Source: Molanna angustata
Lineage: Eukaryota; Arthropoda; Insecta; Trichoptera; Molannidae
DNA: 64,000 bases
Direction: 5' to 3'
Assembly: GCA_963576475.1 (NCBI GenBank)
Contig: OY754972.1
Coordinates: 26,942,424 to 27,006,423 of the forward strand
This document shows positions 24,149-37,200 of this stretch, in pieces. The first letter of the stretch is position 1. Every line of letters begins with the position of its first letter. The position numbers were made by a program, and so were the translations under genes. The notes under the pieces were generated by a model that did not search any database, had not been told where the DNA came from, and saw nothing but the letters and a program-made list of their open reading frames with translations.

Positions 24149-25190
24149 TTAGAATAAAACTTATCGATATAGAAAATATAAATTAATTTATACCAAACTG
24201 AAAAGTCTAACTTTTATAGAACTTAACTTTGACCGGTCGAGTAAAGTCTGATAATGAACGTCTTATTATTAGAATCGGCGACGTAGCAACAATTTCTGCT
24301 GTTAATAATAATTATAGTGTATTATCGATAAAAGCAAGGAATAAGAAAAAAATGATTAATGGCATGCATAGAAGAGATTTTATCACAGAACCATAGAAAA
24401 CACAGAACGACAGAACACATATAGGATTAGAGACTAGAGATGTGTAACACTGCGCTACGCCGCGCACGTAAGGTTATATTCTCTTTGCGCCGCGCAATTG
24501 TGTCAACTTAGTTCTCTGCGCCGGGGTGTTATACACTTCTTCAAAATGGATTGGCGCAAAGCCAGCGCAGTAAGCTCAGGACCGGGGGAATTTGAAAGCT
24601 GTTAAGGTATTGATTTACTCGTTTTTAAACTGATTTATTCTTGAGTTTTTTTTTACTGTTCACTAACCCAAAGGGATATAGTGGGAAATTATGATTTCGC
24701 AAATTTAAGGGTATTTTTTTATTGCAGAATGTCAATTTTTTAACTGTCAAATATTTCAATGTGACCCCAAGCTTGGGAAACTTAAAATTTGAAATTTTTA
24801 TTTTCAAATGGGTAAAAAGGCACATCACTTTCATAAAAAGGCATTGAAGAGTTATCAAGTTTTCATAATAAAATAATTTAACAAACTCTTTTCATGAAAA
24901 TGCTGAATACTTTATAGAATGATTTGTTAGTGAGGAGTTTAGCGTTGGCCACAACCCACTCGTTTAAAATAAAGAAGGAATGAAAAGTAGAATCATAAAA
25001 GTAGTGATTACAGGAAATATAATGAATACCTAAATAAACCTTACTTATATACAATACCTACATAATATTAATTATTTTTTCGCCCTTCAGCTTAATATTT
25101 TACCAAACAAATTGTTCCTACTAAAAAGAGCCTTTAAAAGGTTTATAACTTAATTTGTAATTTAAGATACCTTTATTAATATTTTTTTAA
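24149..25190. other. Spacer upstream of Fdh
   Basis: The first 150 bp should hold the Fdh promoter; a palindromic TTATCGATAA lies near 24,322. A GC-rich block at 24,430-24,560 has inverted ends of the type GTGTAACAC / GTGTTATACAC and may be a small MITE. Nothing coding is recognised. Confidence 0.4.
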
Positions 25191-25193
25191 ATT

Positions 25194-25520
25194 TTGACAG
25201 TGAAACAACAAATAATTCTGAATGTGCTAATTTTTATTTACAAATTAAAAAATAGACTTTTACCACCTTATTTACAAAAAAATATTATGTACAATTTTGA
25301 AGTTCACGCATACCCGATGAGAAGTAGGTGGGACTTTAGACTGCCGCAGACAAACCTAGCAGGCACACAAAATAGTGTGTACTACAAAGGCTTACAACTT
25401 TATAATGATTTGCCTGAATGTGTAAAGGAGGCGTCTAATCTTGCCGATTTTCGTCGCTTAGGTGCTGAATACATAAAAAAAACTTTTTTTAAAAATCGTG
25501 TGTGTCTATTGTTTATATAG
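25194..25520 (+). pseudogene. LINE reverse transcriptase C-terminal relic
   Basis: A 108-residue open stretch starts SVKQRI-like (VKQQIILNVLIFIYKLKNR), then has LLPPYLQKNI and a late YYKGLQLYNDLPECVKEAS segment ending FRRLGAEYIKK. This 'LYNDLP' ending is typical of jockey/CR1-like non-LTR retrotransposons widespread in insects. No RT catalytic motif is present, so it is a truncated copy. Confidence 0.7.
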
Positions 25521-27300
25521 GTATTATGTTCTAAGAATCTATAATACCTGTTTTTCTTGTTTTGATACTATATTATTGTATTATTGTTTTTTTTCGTGTT
25601 GTTTGATGTGTGTTTTCCTTTTGTTTTATTTTGTGTTTGATTGCTATTGATAGGTACGTGTCTTTTTTGGGTGTTCATTTAGTCAGGGCCGGATCTACCC
25701 AATTTGGCGCCTGGTGCACTAGAAAATCCAAAGCGCCCCCCCCCCCTATCTGCACCCACCAAATTTCCATTTTTTTCTTTATAAATATAATATAAATACA
25801 CTCCAAAGTGTGGCAACTTGTGATTGGGTGCGGGGTAAATTAATATTTGACATAGTATCTGTTAGTTGCTCGAGAAGCAGTATAAAATTAATAAATACTA
25901 CATAATACATAGGAAATAGGAAGTCACTGCATTATTTTTTTTAATTTAATGCATTGGAAAAAATACTCACCTTTGAATAAGTATTGTAGCAGACGCACTG
26001 CGTCTCTATTGACGATAGGTTGTCCCTTACACGGCCGCTGGCGGACTTATGTTTTTCTTGCACCCGAGCGTATTCTCTGAGCACTATTGCCTGACCTGTA
26101 CACCAATGATCTCCCTACAGTGATCGCCCAAGGAGCGATTTGTACTCTTGGCAGTATAAGAAATGACTCGCACCTCACAACAGTGACCGCCCAAGGAGCG
26201 GTTTGTCGATTCTTGGTGTTTAAGGGAAGCGAAACTGCCCCGGTATACCAGCATAAGACAGGGTCCAGGCAGGCAGTACTTCACCTTATCAAGTCTATTT
26301 CTTCCTGAACCAGGTATTCAGTCGTAGGGTTTGCCTACAACCAGAGTCTAGGATCGAGAAATGAAACAAGTCAGACAAGTAAAAAAGCTCTGTTTATTCA
26401 ATAAAATCGTTCAAATTTATATTTATCAACTGACGGCCTAATAGCGCCCACCCACATTGTTTGTATGCGGGGGGGTCTGCCCACACACCGCGCAATCGTG
26501 GGTGGTCGTCGTTTGTAGGTACCTACATGTACCTACTGACAAATACCTATCACAGTTTAGTGCTTGTTAGTTTGCAGCACGACACATAGTTATACAAATT
26601 TACATCAAATGAATAAATACAAACATTAAAAAACAATAAGACATGTGTAAAGGGCATGGTACAATATATAACAAATGTAAATAAGTATTCTAAAATCTAA
26701 TTGATAACCGAAAACGTAGGCGACTTGCGATATAATTTTTAGTTTAAAATATTTTCATAAGTGCTCTCGCTACGGTCGTCTCCGTTTTCGGTATCATTTT
26801 TAGTATGTTTACGTACATACATAATATTTAATATTAACAAAAATTTTCCAAGATTATTTCAATCAGTTTCCTACGTTCGTAACAAGTATCTTATAATCGA
26901 TGATATTGACTGCTTTGAAGTCTAGCCTAATCGTGACGGTGGGAGTCGACGTCCGATATTTAATTTACCAATGTATTTAGTTTTCTCTTTGTGGTACCTA
27001 CATTATTTAAAAAATTATATTTACATTGTTCTATAATTTTCAATTTTCTACTCCCCGATTTTTATTATTAAGTAAAGAATAGTCATAAATCAATTATATT
27101 ATGTAAGCAAGTAAAAATGATAAGTATGTAAATAATTTGCTAAAGCATACGTGAATTACGCAACAGATTGAATGTAATTGTAAACACAGATAATATAGAA
27201 GTAAACTTCAGATGCGACAGTATGAAGGAAAGAGGCGTAATCAAATATAAAAGCTTACTATGTTCCCCTCTAGTGGCGCTATAGTAGGGTTTCCATGAGG
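25521..27300. other. Unclassified sequence with GC-rich block
   Basis: A CGCCCCCCCCC run at 25,733 follows 'gtcagggccggatctaccca', wording seen in hAT-type MITEs. A GC-rich block at 25,985-26,540 holds two near-copies of a 25-bp string (GATCGCCCAAGGAGCGATTT at about 26,120 and GACCGCCCAAGGAGCGGTTT at about 26,185). It may be part of an LTR or MITE, but no boundary or product is clear. Confidence 0.35.
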
Positions 27301-27840
27301 CTTCTTCTTCTTCTTCTTAATGATATGGCATATTATTCAATTTTAAATGCATGTTAGGAATAATAAAAAAAATATTTGAAATAAAATATAATTTATTAAA
27401 TGAATAGAAATAACCATTTTAATATAAATATCTAATACAAATACAAATATCAAAAACTGTATATAATAAAACTTATTATAAAAATAAACATCTTAATTTA
27501 ATATTTCAATGGATATTTTTTCAGCATATCTACTACAAATCTTAAAACATCAAAAAATACACAAATAACTAGAAAAGAATAATATTTTATCCCATACATA
27601 TTATAAATAATTACACAAATATTAAACTAAATATAAATTCCAATACAATTTTAAATATCAGTAATTGCCCTAATAACTGAGAATCAAACCTGCTGGGAAT
27701 CAAACCCAGGACGCCTTTATCTCTTACACCCAAAAAATAATTAAAAACATTCAAAATATCTATAATTAAATAATTATAAATGTATATGCATTTATACAAT
27801 AATAATACATAAAAACTCCCAAAATCAAATACACGATTTG
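27300..27840. repeat. Left, degenerate edge of the satellite
   Basis: AT-rich sequence with a (CTT)n run at 27,303-27,320. A tRNA-like string lies at about 27,690-27,715: the minus strand reads GCGTCCTGGGTTTGATTCCC, a B-box match. Related wording recurs in the array to the right. Confidence 0.5.
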
Positions 27841-29840
27841 AATCTTAATTATATTTTACACATACTTGCTATAAATGATTACTGAAATATTTTATATTGA
27901 ATATTAACCATAAGAGAAATACTCATATCAACTACATCGTATATTATATAAATTATATAATTTGAATCCTAATTATATTTTACACATACTTGCTATAAAT
28001 GATTACTGAAATATTTTATATTGAATATTAACCATAAGAGAAATACTCATATCTACTACATCGTATATTATACATTATTCAATAATTTATAAATAATATA
28101 TACTCTGCAGGGAATCGAACCTGCAACAAAAATAATGTCTCGTAACACCCAAAATCAAATATGTAACATAACAATAACCCAAAAATGGAAGTTCAAAAAT
28201 ATAAAAACTAAACATCCAAAATATATCTAAATAATTATAATTTTTATGCATTTATACAAGAAAAATATCTTAAAATACCCAAAATCAAATATACAAAATG
28301 AATCCTTATTATATTTTAAGCATAGGTACTTGCTATAAATAATTACTAAAATATTTCAAATTAAATATTAACCTAAGTGAAGTACTCATATCAACTACAT
28401 CGTATATTATATAAATTATATAATTTGAATCTTAATTATATTTTACACATACTTGCTATAAATGATTACTGAAATATTTTATATTGAATATTAACCATAA
28501 GAGAAATACTCATATCTACTACATCGTATATTATACATTATTCAATAATTTATAAATAATATATACTCTGCAGGGAATCGAACCTGCAACAAAAATAATG
28601 TCTCGTAACACCCAAAATCAAATATGTAACATAACAATAACCCAAAAATGGAAGTTCAAAAATATAAAAACTAAACATCCAAAATATATCTAAATAATTA
28701 TAATTTTTATGCATTTATACAAGAAAAATATCTTAAAATACCCAAAATCAAATATACAAAATGAATCCTTATTATATTTTAAGCATAGGTACTTGCTATA
28801 AATAATTACTAAAATATTTCAAATTAAATATTAACCTAAGTGAAGTACTCATATCAACTACATCGTATATTATATAAATTATATAATTTGAATCTTAATT
28901 ATATTTTACACATACTTGCTATAAATGATTACTGAAATATTTTATATTGAATATTAACCATAAGAGAAATACTCATATCTACTACATCGTATATTATACA
29001 TTATTCAATAATTTATAAATAATATATACTCTGCAGGGAATCGAACCTGCAACAAAAATAATGTCTCGTAACACCCAAAATCAAATATGTAACATAACAA
29101 TAACCCAAAAATGGAAGATCAAAAATATAAAAACTAAACATCCAAAATATATCTAAATAATTATAATTTTTATGCATTTATACAAGAAAAATATCTTAAA
29201 ATACCCAAAATCAAATATACAAAATGAATCCTTATTATATTTTAAGCATAGGTACTTGCTATAAATAATTACTAAAATATTTCAAATTAAATATTAACCT
29301 AAGTGAAGTACTCATATCAACTACATCGTATATTATATAAATTATATAATTTGAATCTTAATTATATTTTACACATACTTGCTATAAATGATTACTGAAA
29401 TATTTTATATTGAATATTAACCATAAGAGAAATACTCATATCTACTACATCGTATATTATACATTATTCAATAATTTAAAAATAATATATACTCTGCAGG
29501 GAATCGAACCTGCAACAAAAATAATGTCTCGTAACACCCAAAATCAAATATGTAACATAACAATAACCCAAAAATGGAAGTTCAAAAATATAAAAACTAA
29601 ACATCCAAAATATATCTAAATAATTATAATTTTTATGCATTTATACAAGAAAAATATCTTAAAATACCCAAAATCAAATATACAAAATGAATCCTTATTA
29701 TATTTTAAGCATAGGTACTTGCTATAAATAATTACTAAAATATTTCAAATTAAATATTAACCTAAGTGAAGTACTCATATCAACTACATCGTATATTATA
29801 TAAATTATATAATTTGAATCTTAATTATATTTTATGCATA
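27840..29840. repeat. 463-bp satellite array with tRNA-like B box
   Basis: The string CTCTGCAGGGAATCGAACCT recurs at 28,103, 28,566, 29,029 and 29,492, exactly 463 bases apart each time, and the sequence between is almost identical. Each monomer contains two related half-units of about 230 bp. On the minus strand each monomer reads GCAGGTTCGATTCCCTGCAG, which contains a perfect RNA polymerase III B box (GGTTCGATTCC). No matching A box could be placed with confidence. Single-base differences between monomers indicate recent amplification. Confidence 0.92.
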
Positions 29841-30787
29841 CTTTTCAAACATTTTCAAATTAAAGAGGTATTAACCTTAAGATAAATACTCATATCTAAT
29901 ACAGTAAAAAGGTAAAATTGCCCAAATATTTTTTTACGAGACGCTGGCTGATTTACTAATGATATTAATAACAATTAAGCACTACAAATAATAACACTCA
30001 ATTATTATTATTACCATTATACACATCCTCAAAAGAATTAGCAGATCAATGCGTAAATTGTAAATTATTTAAAAGAGCAAAATTAAATGCAACAAACGCA
30101 TCATCAATCTTTCAATTGGGAATAGTTCACCCATCCAGATACTTAACATATCAAAGGATTAGGCTCTGAGGAGGTCTCTATAAAGAATGTCTGCATTTGT
30201 ACAATAATATCTTAATATACCCAAAATCAAACATACAATTTGAATCTTAATTATATTTTATGCATACTTGCTATAAATAATTACTTAAATATTTTCAAAT
30301 TAAATATTAACCTTAAGATAAATACTCATACCTAATACAGTTAAAAGGTAAAATTGCCCAAATAATTGAATTAAAAACTTTTCAATAATCAAAACAAAAT
30401 ATATACATACTCTGCAGAGAATCGAACCCAGGACGCCTGCAGCAAAAATAATGTCTCATAACACCCAAAATCAAATATACATTATTAACCATAAGAGAAA
30501 TACTCATATCTTATACAATTTTAAAACCTTATAGTTCCCCAATAACAAAATTGAATTTAAAACTTAAGAAACATCACACTATTACCCAAAAGTTGTATTT
30601 GAAACTAAATAAAAATAAAACAACCAAAATTATTATACATGTCATAATAAATTACAAATGTCGCATCTATAAAATAACAATATAAACACCCAAAATCAAA
30701 AAAAATCTTGAATAAATTATATACTAAATTACTCAAATATCTAATATTAATATCAATTAAATCTAATACAATTATGTAATCACAAAG
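29841..30787. repeat. Right, degenerate edge of the satellite
   Basis: Diverged pieces of the same repeat continue ('acccaaaatcaaa' and 'cataagagaaatactcat' strings). One carries a fuller tRNA-like segment at about 30,415-30,440 (minus strand GCGTCCTGGGTTCGATTC). The block runs up to the stop codon of the P-element-type gene at 30,788. Confidence 0.6.
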
Positions 30788-33145
30788 TTAACCAAATATA
30801 CGGACATGTGTTTTCTTCCTACACGTTTTTCTTTTTATAAAAGCTATATTTTGCATTTTGCTAAGTTTACTTCCTACTAATTTAAAATCATAAGACCCCC
30901 TTAAAATTTTATTGATTTCTAATGACCAATTATAAATTTGTACCCGAATTATTAAATTTATCATTTTACTTTTCATTGTATCCTTATGAACTAAACACAA
31001 CCAATCAAAACTTACATGATTACTTATAAAATCAATAATGTCTTTTTTTATACTATCTCTTATAATACACATTGGATTATTTAAATATTCATTAATAATT
31101 TCAATACACTTAGTAAATGTTCTAACAAGTTCTTTTGAGGCGTAATACAAAACTCTTCTTATTTTCCGTTCACGTTGCAACGTGTAGTGATGATAAATAT
31201 TCTGGGACGCCTCCGATGACTCCGTTGTTAGTACCTGCTTGCATTCACTGCAGTTGTTTTTCCTAAGTAATTTCCTGCTTACCCATCCGGCTGTAAATCC
31301 ATGTGCGCCAACTTTGCTTCGTTCTTGTCGAACTTCTTTGACTGTGATTGTATTGTGAGTTATGTCTTGCTGAGCACTTGTAGTTGGGGGACAATCGTAG
31401 GGAGAATGACTAATAACTGGTGATGGAGATTCAACTGGTGATGGAGATGCAACTGGTGATAGAGATTCAACTGGTGAAGGAGATACAACTGGTGATAGAG
31501 ATTCAACTGGTGATGCAGATGCAATTTTGGATGACAGTAAAAATGATTTTAAATTTAACATCATGTGACCTTCGTCATTTTCGCAATTAAAATTTGGTGA
31601 ATGTACTGACAAAAAATTTGTTATCAAGGCAGTTTTGAAAGTATTTCTGAAATCGTTGCAGGATGGATTCACGTTTCTAGCATTGTACATGCGAATCACA
31701 CCAAATAAGTTTTCCAGTGGATCTTGGTTTAAGCGTCGAGTTACTAATTTTTTAAAGCCTCTTTGATGTAAGTCCGCCCAAAGTGCACGAATGCCTTTCA
31801 ATGTCAATATATAATTTTTCAAAGAAGGCACAGTCTTCTCCCTATCACCTACCAAAAATTTCATTGCCTTTAACTTTTCTATGGCTCCTTTCCAAAATTC
31901 ATGATGTGCTGACTCTGGCGTTGTGATGTATCTTAACGTTGATTTTGAATAACTTGTAGCTCCATTCATGCTGTCAAAAAGATTATTAAAAAAACATATC
32001 AGGTCACTGGTCGTTCGAAGATTCTCTTTTGTTGGTGAAGAACCTGTAATGTAAAAATAAATATTTGTAGTTTCTACACTTGCTCAAATGGATTTATATC
32101 AACTTAACATCCATCTGTTGGTAAATTGTAAACATACTAATAAATTTTTGGTCTTTCATTTATAAGAGTGGCTCTAAATCATGGGGGTATACTCAAAATG
32201 TATTATTTTTGTTGCTTAACATCTTAATTTATTATTAAAGTTGAAATTAAGATGATTGTTTTGTTTTTTATTTGACAGATTATATACATTAAATTTTAAT
32301 ATAAATGGAATAAGGTTAAATGAATGTAATTCAAACATACATAAAATGAAATTCTATAAGGAACGAATGATACTTACTAACTTCTGCTATAACTCTTAAT
32401 GTTGCTACCATTGTGTGGCTCAATACTTTGGCACAGTTGGAAACCTTCATTTTCTTAATTTTTTCGGGAATTATATGTTCGTCAGTAATAGATGGTAATA
32501 ATCTGATATCACCAACTCTGCTATCTACTTCATAAACGTATAACAAATCTTTCCATGAAGCGCGCTTGCCCTCGAACAGGATATCTTTAGTTAAAAAATT
32601 ATTTCTTATTCCTTTGAATAGGTGTGGCGGATCAAAAATAATATAAACTTTATTTCCTCCCATATCGAAGAAAGTGTCATCTAAAATAGAGTAAAAATAA
32701 TAATAAGCAATAAAATAGTAAAAACACATTTTAGTGACAAAAGAATCAAATCTTGATATTTTCTTAGATTAATTATCTCATTTTGTGAAAAATATTTTTT
32801 TGGAGCATAATTTCTCTCCACTATTTGATATATCTATTGCATATTTTACTTGTTAATATGCTTTTTGGTTATACTAGATGTAATAAAATGCATTTATTTT
32901 TTACATCTAAATAAAATATACATATTAGGCCTATGTGTTATAACACACACAATCAAGGAAGTGTTAAATATCAGATATTTACCATAATGTTTATTTTGAT
33001 GTATATATTTCACACGAGTTTCTTCTTTTAAATAATTAATAGCACCGACATTTGTACTGCCTTGATCGCAAATGCAAGCCTTAATGGTAAGCCCAGTTTC
33101 GGCAACAGCTGCATACACTTGTCGAATACACTGAACCAGTTGAAT
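30788..33145 (-). CDS. P-element/THAP9-type transposase, 5' part missing
   Basis: Three minus-strand exons join in phase: 33,145-32,983, 32,680-32,378 and 32,043-30,788, giving 573 residues to the stop. All junctions are GT-AG. The first exon holds ICDQGSTNVGAINYL, the second VYIIFDPPHLFKGIRNNFL, the third FFNNLFDSMNGATSYSK, then LNQDPLENLFGVIRMYNARN. These are hallmark segments of P-element and THAP9 transposases (RNase H-like fold with a GTP-binding insertion). Residues after FLLSSK carry a (P-V-E/V-S-P-S) repeat of about 12 units. The N-terminal THAP finger and leucine zipper are not found between 33,146 and the TA tract. No frame break is visible, so this could be a recent 5'-truncated element or part of a gene whose first exons lie beyond the repeats. 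Whether it is active is unknown. Confidence 0.8.
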
Positions 33146-34138
33146 CTTAGGAGTTGGTTATGAAAATTTTTCATCTATCTTGTCTGTGCATATACGCGGG
33201 TACCTACATACGGATATTCGGTACACTAGCTATGCAGGGAGGGCAAGTTGAACTAAAATACACAGATAAAATAGATAAATACGAAGCCAATTCCCCTATA
33301 TAAGTGCCATATGTGTGATTGTAAACTGAATATAACTAACTCGACTAACTTACATTTTAATGCGAAGTGTAAAAGAGGTCTATTAACAAATATTGTTGTC
33401 TTAATTATTCGATACAGATAGTATGATTTTTTTAAATACAAGTTTTTTGTTACATTCATTTGCCGTCGCGAAGGCGCGAAATGGTCATTGTCTACACGAA
33501 GCAAGTTCTCGTGATAGCATGTACGAAGAACAAAAAAGTGTCCACTAGTAGTGACCTCTGATTAGTACATCAGTATATTATCACGAAACATTTTTTTAAA
33601 TTGGCGTTGGGGTATGTTGTGCCGTACTTTCTAAATGCAGACGCAACAAATAAATAAATTTTGTAGAATAAGTAAAAAAAATCTGTCTTTTCTTTAAATT
33701 AGTATGCACCTTTTAAATAAGTGTCCGGCACAAACACCGTGGCGCGGGCGGTGCAATATTATTCCGGCAATTCCACTACACGTAATTTCTCGTGTGTATG
33801 GATGTGTATGCACGGTACAGGCGGATTATAATACATATACATATTGTAAGGCGTAAAGTACCTACCTACTGTTACTTTCGGCGCGAGATTCAAATTAGAT
33901 TATTATTGATATTCGTATACATTATATTTTAAGCATTATTATTATTATGCAAATGCGGTTTTCGTTGTGTACCACTTCGAATAATAATATTAAGTATAAA
34001 TTTAATACAATCATTCGTATTTAGTATTTATTTAAAATAACTCATCATTGACAACTCTGGATTGTTAATAGATAATTATAATAGTAGTAGTAATTGAATT
34101 CAAATTCATCCGTGATATTTTATCTGTTTCGGGATTTT
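33146..34138. other. Spacer before TA tract
   Basis: No exon of the transposase or other gene could be placed here. The sequence is AT-rich with a few GC-rich strings (33,715-33,840). If the P-type gene has more 5' exons in the window they are not recognisable. Confidence 0.4.
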
Positions 34139-34972
<834 letters not shown>

Positions 34973-35939
34973 TCTAAAGTAATAAAGCAATCAAAATGTT
35001 AGTGTTTGTGTGTGTGTATGTGTGTGTGTGTGTGTTTGTCTCACGCCTTCTGAAAAACCAAGAGCATCTAAAAATCTAATTTATGTGCGAACGTGTACCT
35101 GTATACCTGATGCAGTGTCACGCTAAAAATAATGCGATAAAAATGCTGAATTTTAAAAATATTTCAATAATTATTTTTTTCATACAAAATTTTCCAAGTC
35201 GTATCTGTCAAAAAAGTGTACATTTTGCACGCAAATATCTGTTAGTTTAAAAGTTAGAAGTACGTATTTACACGAAGAAAATATATTTTCAAGTATAACT
35301 TAGCGTTTAAGTGAAAAACATGGTGAATATTTTGTATAATTATAATGTTTAACTTATTTTAAAGTAAGCGTTTTGTACATAAACGCCGCCATTTTAATAT
35401 CTTTTCATACAATATTTCATTTTCCTACCGAATGAATATGTTATTGAAAATAATAAACCCTTTGAAATAAATGTAATTATGAAATAATAAAATGAAACAC
35501 AAGACATTACAGCAAGTTTTAAGACATATATTGTAAAAGTCCTGTTAATTATTAGTAAAGATATAGGCATAATAAAATTGCATAATTGTATGTAATATTT
35601 GATATTTTGGACAATTTTCGTTTTTGTGGCTTCGAACAAACCAATGTAGGTACCTACCTACATATCCAAAAAAATGTATCGAGCCCATTTGATAGTAATA
35701 TTTTATATGTTCGATGGTTACTATGGTTACGGAAAGATTCTGATATTCAAATAAAATTTGTTATGAATCGAATTTATTTAGAACATTGTTGTAGGTAGGT
35801 ACCTACCTAATACTATTTACTTACAAATCAACAATATACTGATTTCCTATAGGAAAATTATTTTATTTATGTATGCTATGTGCTCCTAAACGGTTTGTCC
35901 GATTACAATGAAACTTTGGTGAATTGTCGAGCGTATGCC

Positions 35940-36950
35940 CGGGATGGTTTCTGGATTTAAACTTTTTTCTTATTCTTCTTCTTCTTCGTGTATTTGGTCA
36001 TTTTACCTATGAAAGGGGAATATTCTGGGAAAAGAAGGTCCGACTGTCCCCTCCATCTCTTCGCAGGTCTTCCAGGACGGTTTCTGGATTTAAACTTTTT
36101 TCTTCTTCTTCTTCATCGTGTATTTGGTCATTTTACATATGAAGTTGGAGTATTCTGGGAGAAGAAGATCCAACTGGCCTTCCATCTCTTCACAGGTCTT
36201 CCAGACGGGTTCTGCATATAAACTTTTTTCTTCTTTTTCTTCGTGGTGTATTTGGTCATCTTACCTATGAAGATGAACTATCCTGGGAGAAGAAGGTCCA
36301 ATTTTCCTTCCATCTCTTCGCAGGTTTCTGGATTTTAACTTTCTTCTTCTTTTCTTCTTCTTCTTCGTCGTGTATTTGGTCATTTTACCTATGAAGTTGG
36401 TGTATCCTGGGAGAAGAAGGTCCAACTGTCCTTCCATCTCTTCGCAGGTTTCTGGATTTAAACTTTTTTCTTCTTCTTCTTCATCGTGTATTTGGTCATT
36501 TTACCTTTGAAGGTGGACTAACCTGGGAGAAGAAGGTCCAATTGTCCCTTCCATCTCTTCGCAGGTTTCTGGATTTAAACTTTTTTCTTCTTCTTCTTCG
36601 TGTTTTTTTTGGTCATTTTACCTATGAAGTTGGAGAATCCTGGGAGAAGAAGGTCCAACTGTCCTTCCAACTCTTCGTAAGTCTTCCAAGACGATAACTT
36701 TTTTCTTCTTCTACTTTTTCTTCTTCATCGTTCATTCGGTCATTTTACCTATGAAGGTGGACTATCCTGGGAGAAGAAGGTCCAATTTTCTAGCCATATC
36801 TTCGCAGGTATCTGGATTTAAACTTTTTTCTTCTTCTTCTCCGTGTATTTAGTCATTTTACCTTTGAAGGTGGAGTATCCTGGGGAAAGAAGGTCCTTTC
36901 ATCTCTTCGCGGTTCTTCCAGGATGGTTTCTGGATTTAAACTTTTCTTAA
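35940..36950 (+). repeat. ~120-bp minisatellite in Helitron copy 1
   Basis: Eight or nine imperfect units each contain TTCTTCTTCTTC, TATTTGGTCATTTTACCTAT, CCTGGGAGAAGAAGGTCC, CATCTCTTCGCAGG and TTTCTGGATTTAAACTTTT. Reading frames through it are incidental. Confidence 0.88.
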
Positions 36951-36954
36951 CCGA

Positions 36955-37200
36955 CTGAAGGGACGGGATGTAATGAAGGGAAGGGATGCACTAAAGGGCC
37001 TGAAGGGACGGGAGGTATAAAAGGGCCTGAAGGGACGGGAGGTACTGCAGGGCCTGATTGGAAGGGACGTAATGATGGATATGAAGGGACGGGAGGTACT
37101 GAAGGGCCTGAAGGGACGGGAGGTACTGATGGGCCTGAAGGGACGGGAGGGTTCTGAAGGACCTGAAGGGACGGGAGGTTCTGAAGGGTCTGAAACGACG
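36955..37200 (+). repeat. GGGACGGGAGGTACT minisatellite, copy 1
   Basis: About ten imperfect units of roughly 24 bp (CTGAAGGGACGGGAGGTACT) follow the 120-bp repeat. The minus-strand frame reads as Pro-Val-Pro-Ser-Gly repeats, which is a by-product of the unit and not evidence for a protein. Confidence 0.85.

Noticed and set aside
27840..29840. Regularly spaced repeats considered as a CRISPR array
   Set aside because: The 463-bp units have no short repeat/unique spacer layout, and the context is an animal genome.
27690..30440. tRNA genes from the GGTTCGATTCC strings
   Set aside because: Only the B-box part is present; no acceptor stem or cloverleaf can be built.
33253..33504. Missing THAP exon of the P-type transposase
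   Set aside because: The frame has no Cys/His pattern of a THAP finger and no good splice link.
35924..36221. Plus-strand frames of the type WFLDLNFFLIL
   Set aside because: They read through 120-bp tandem repeats and recur at 39,226; not a gene.
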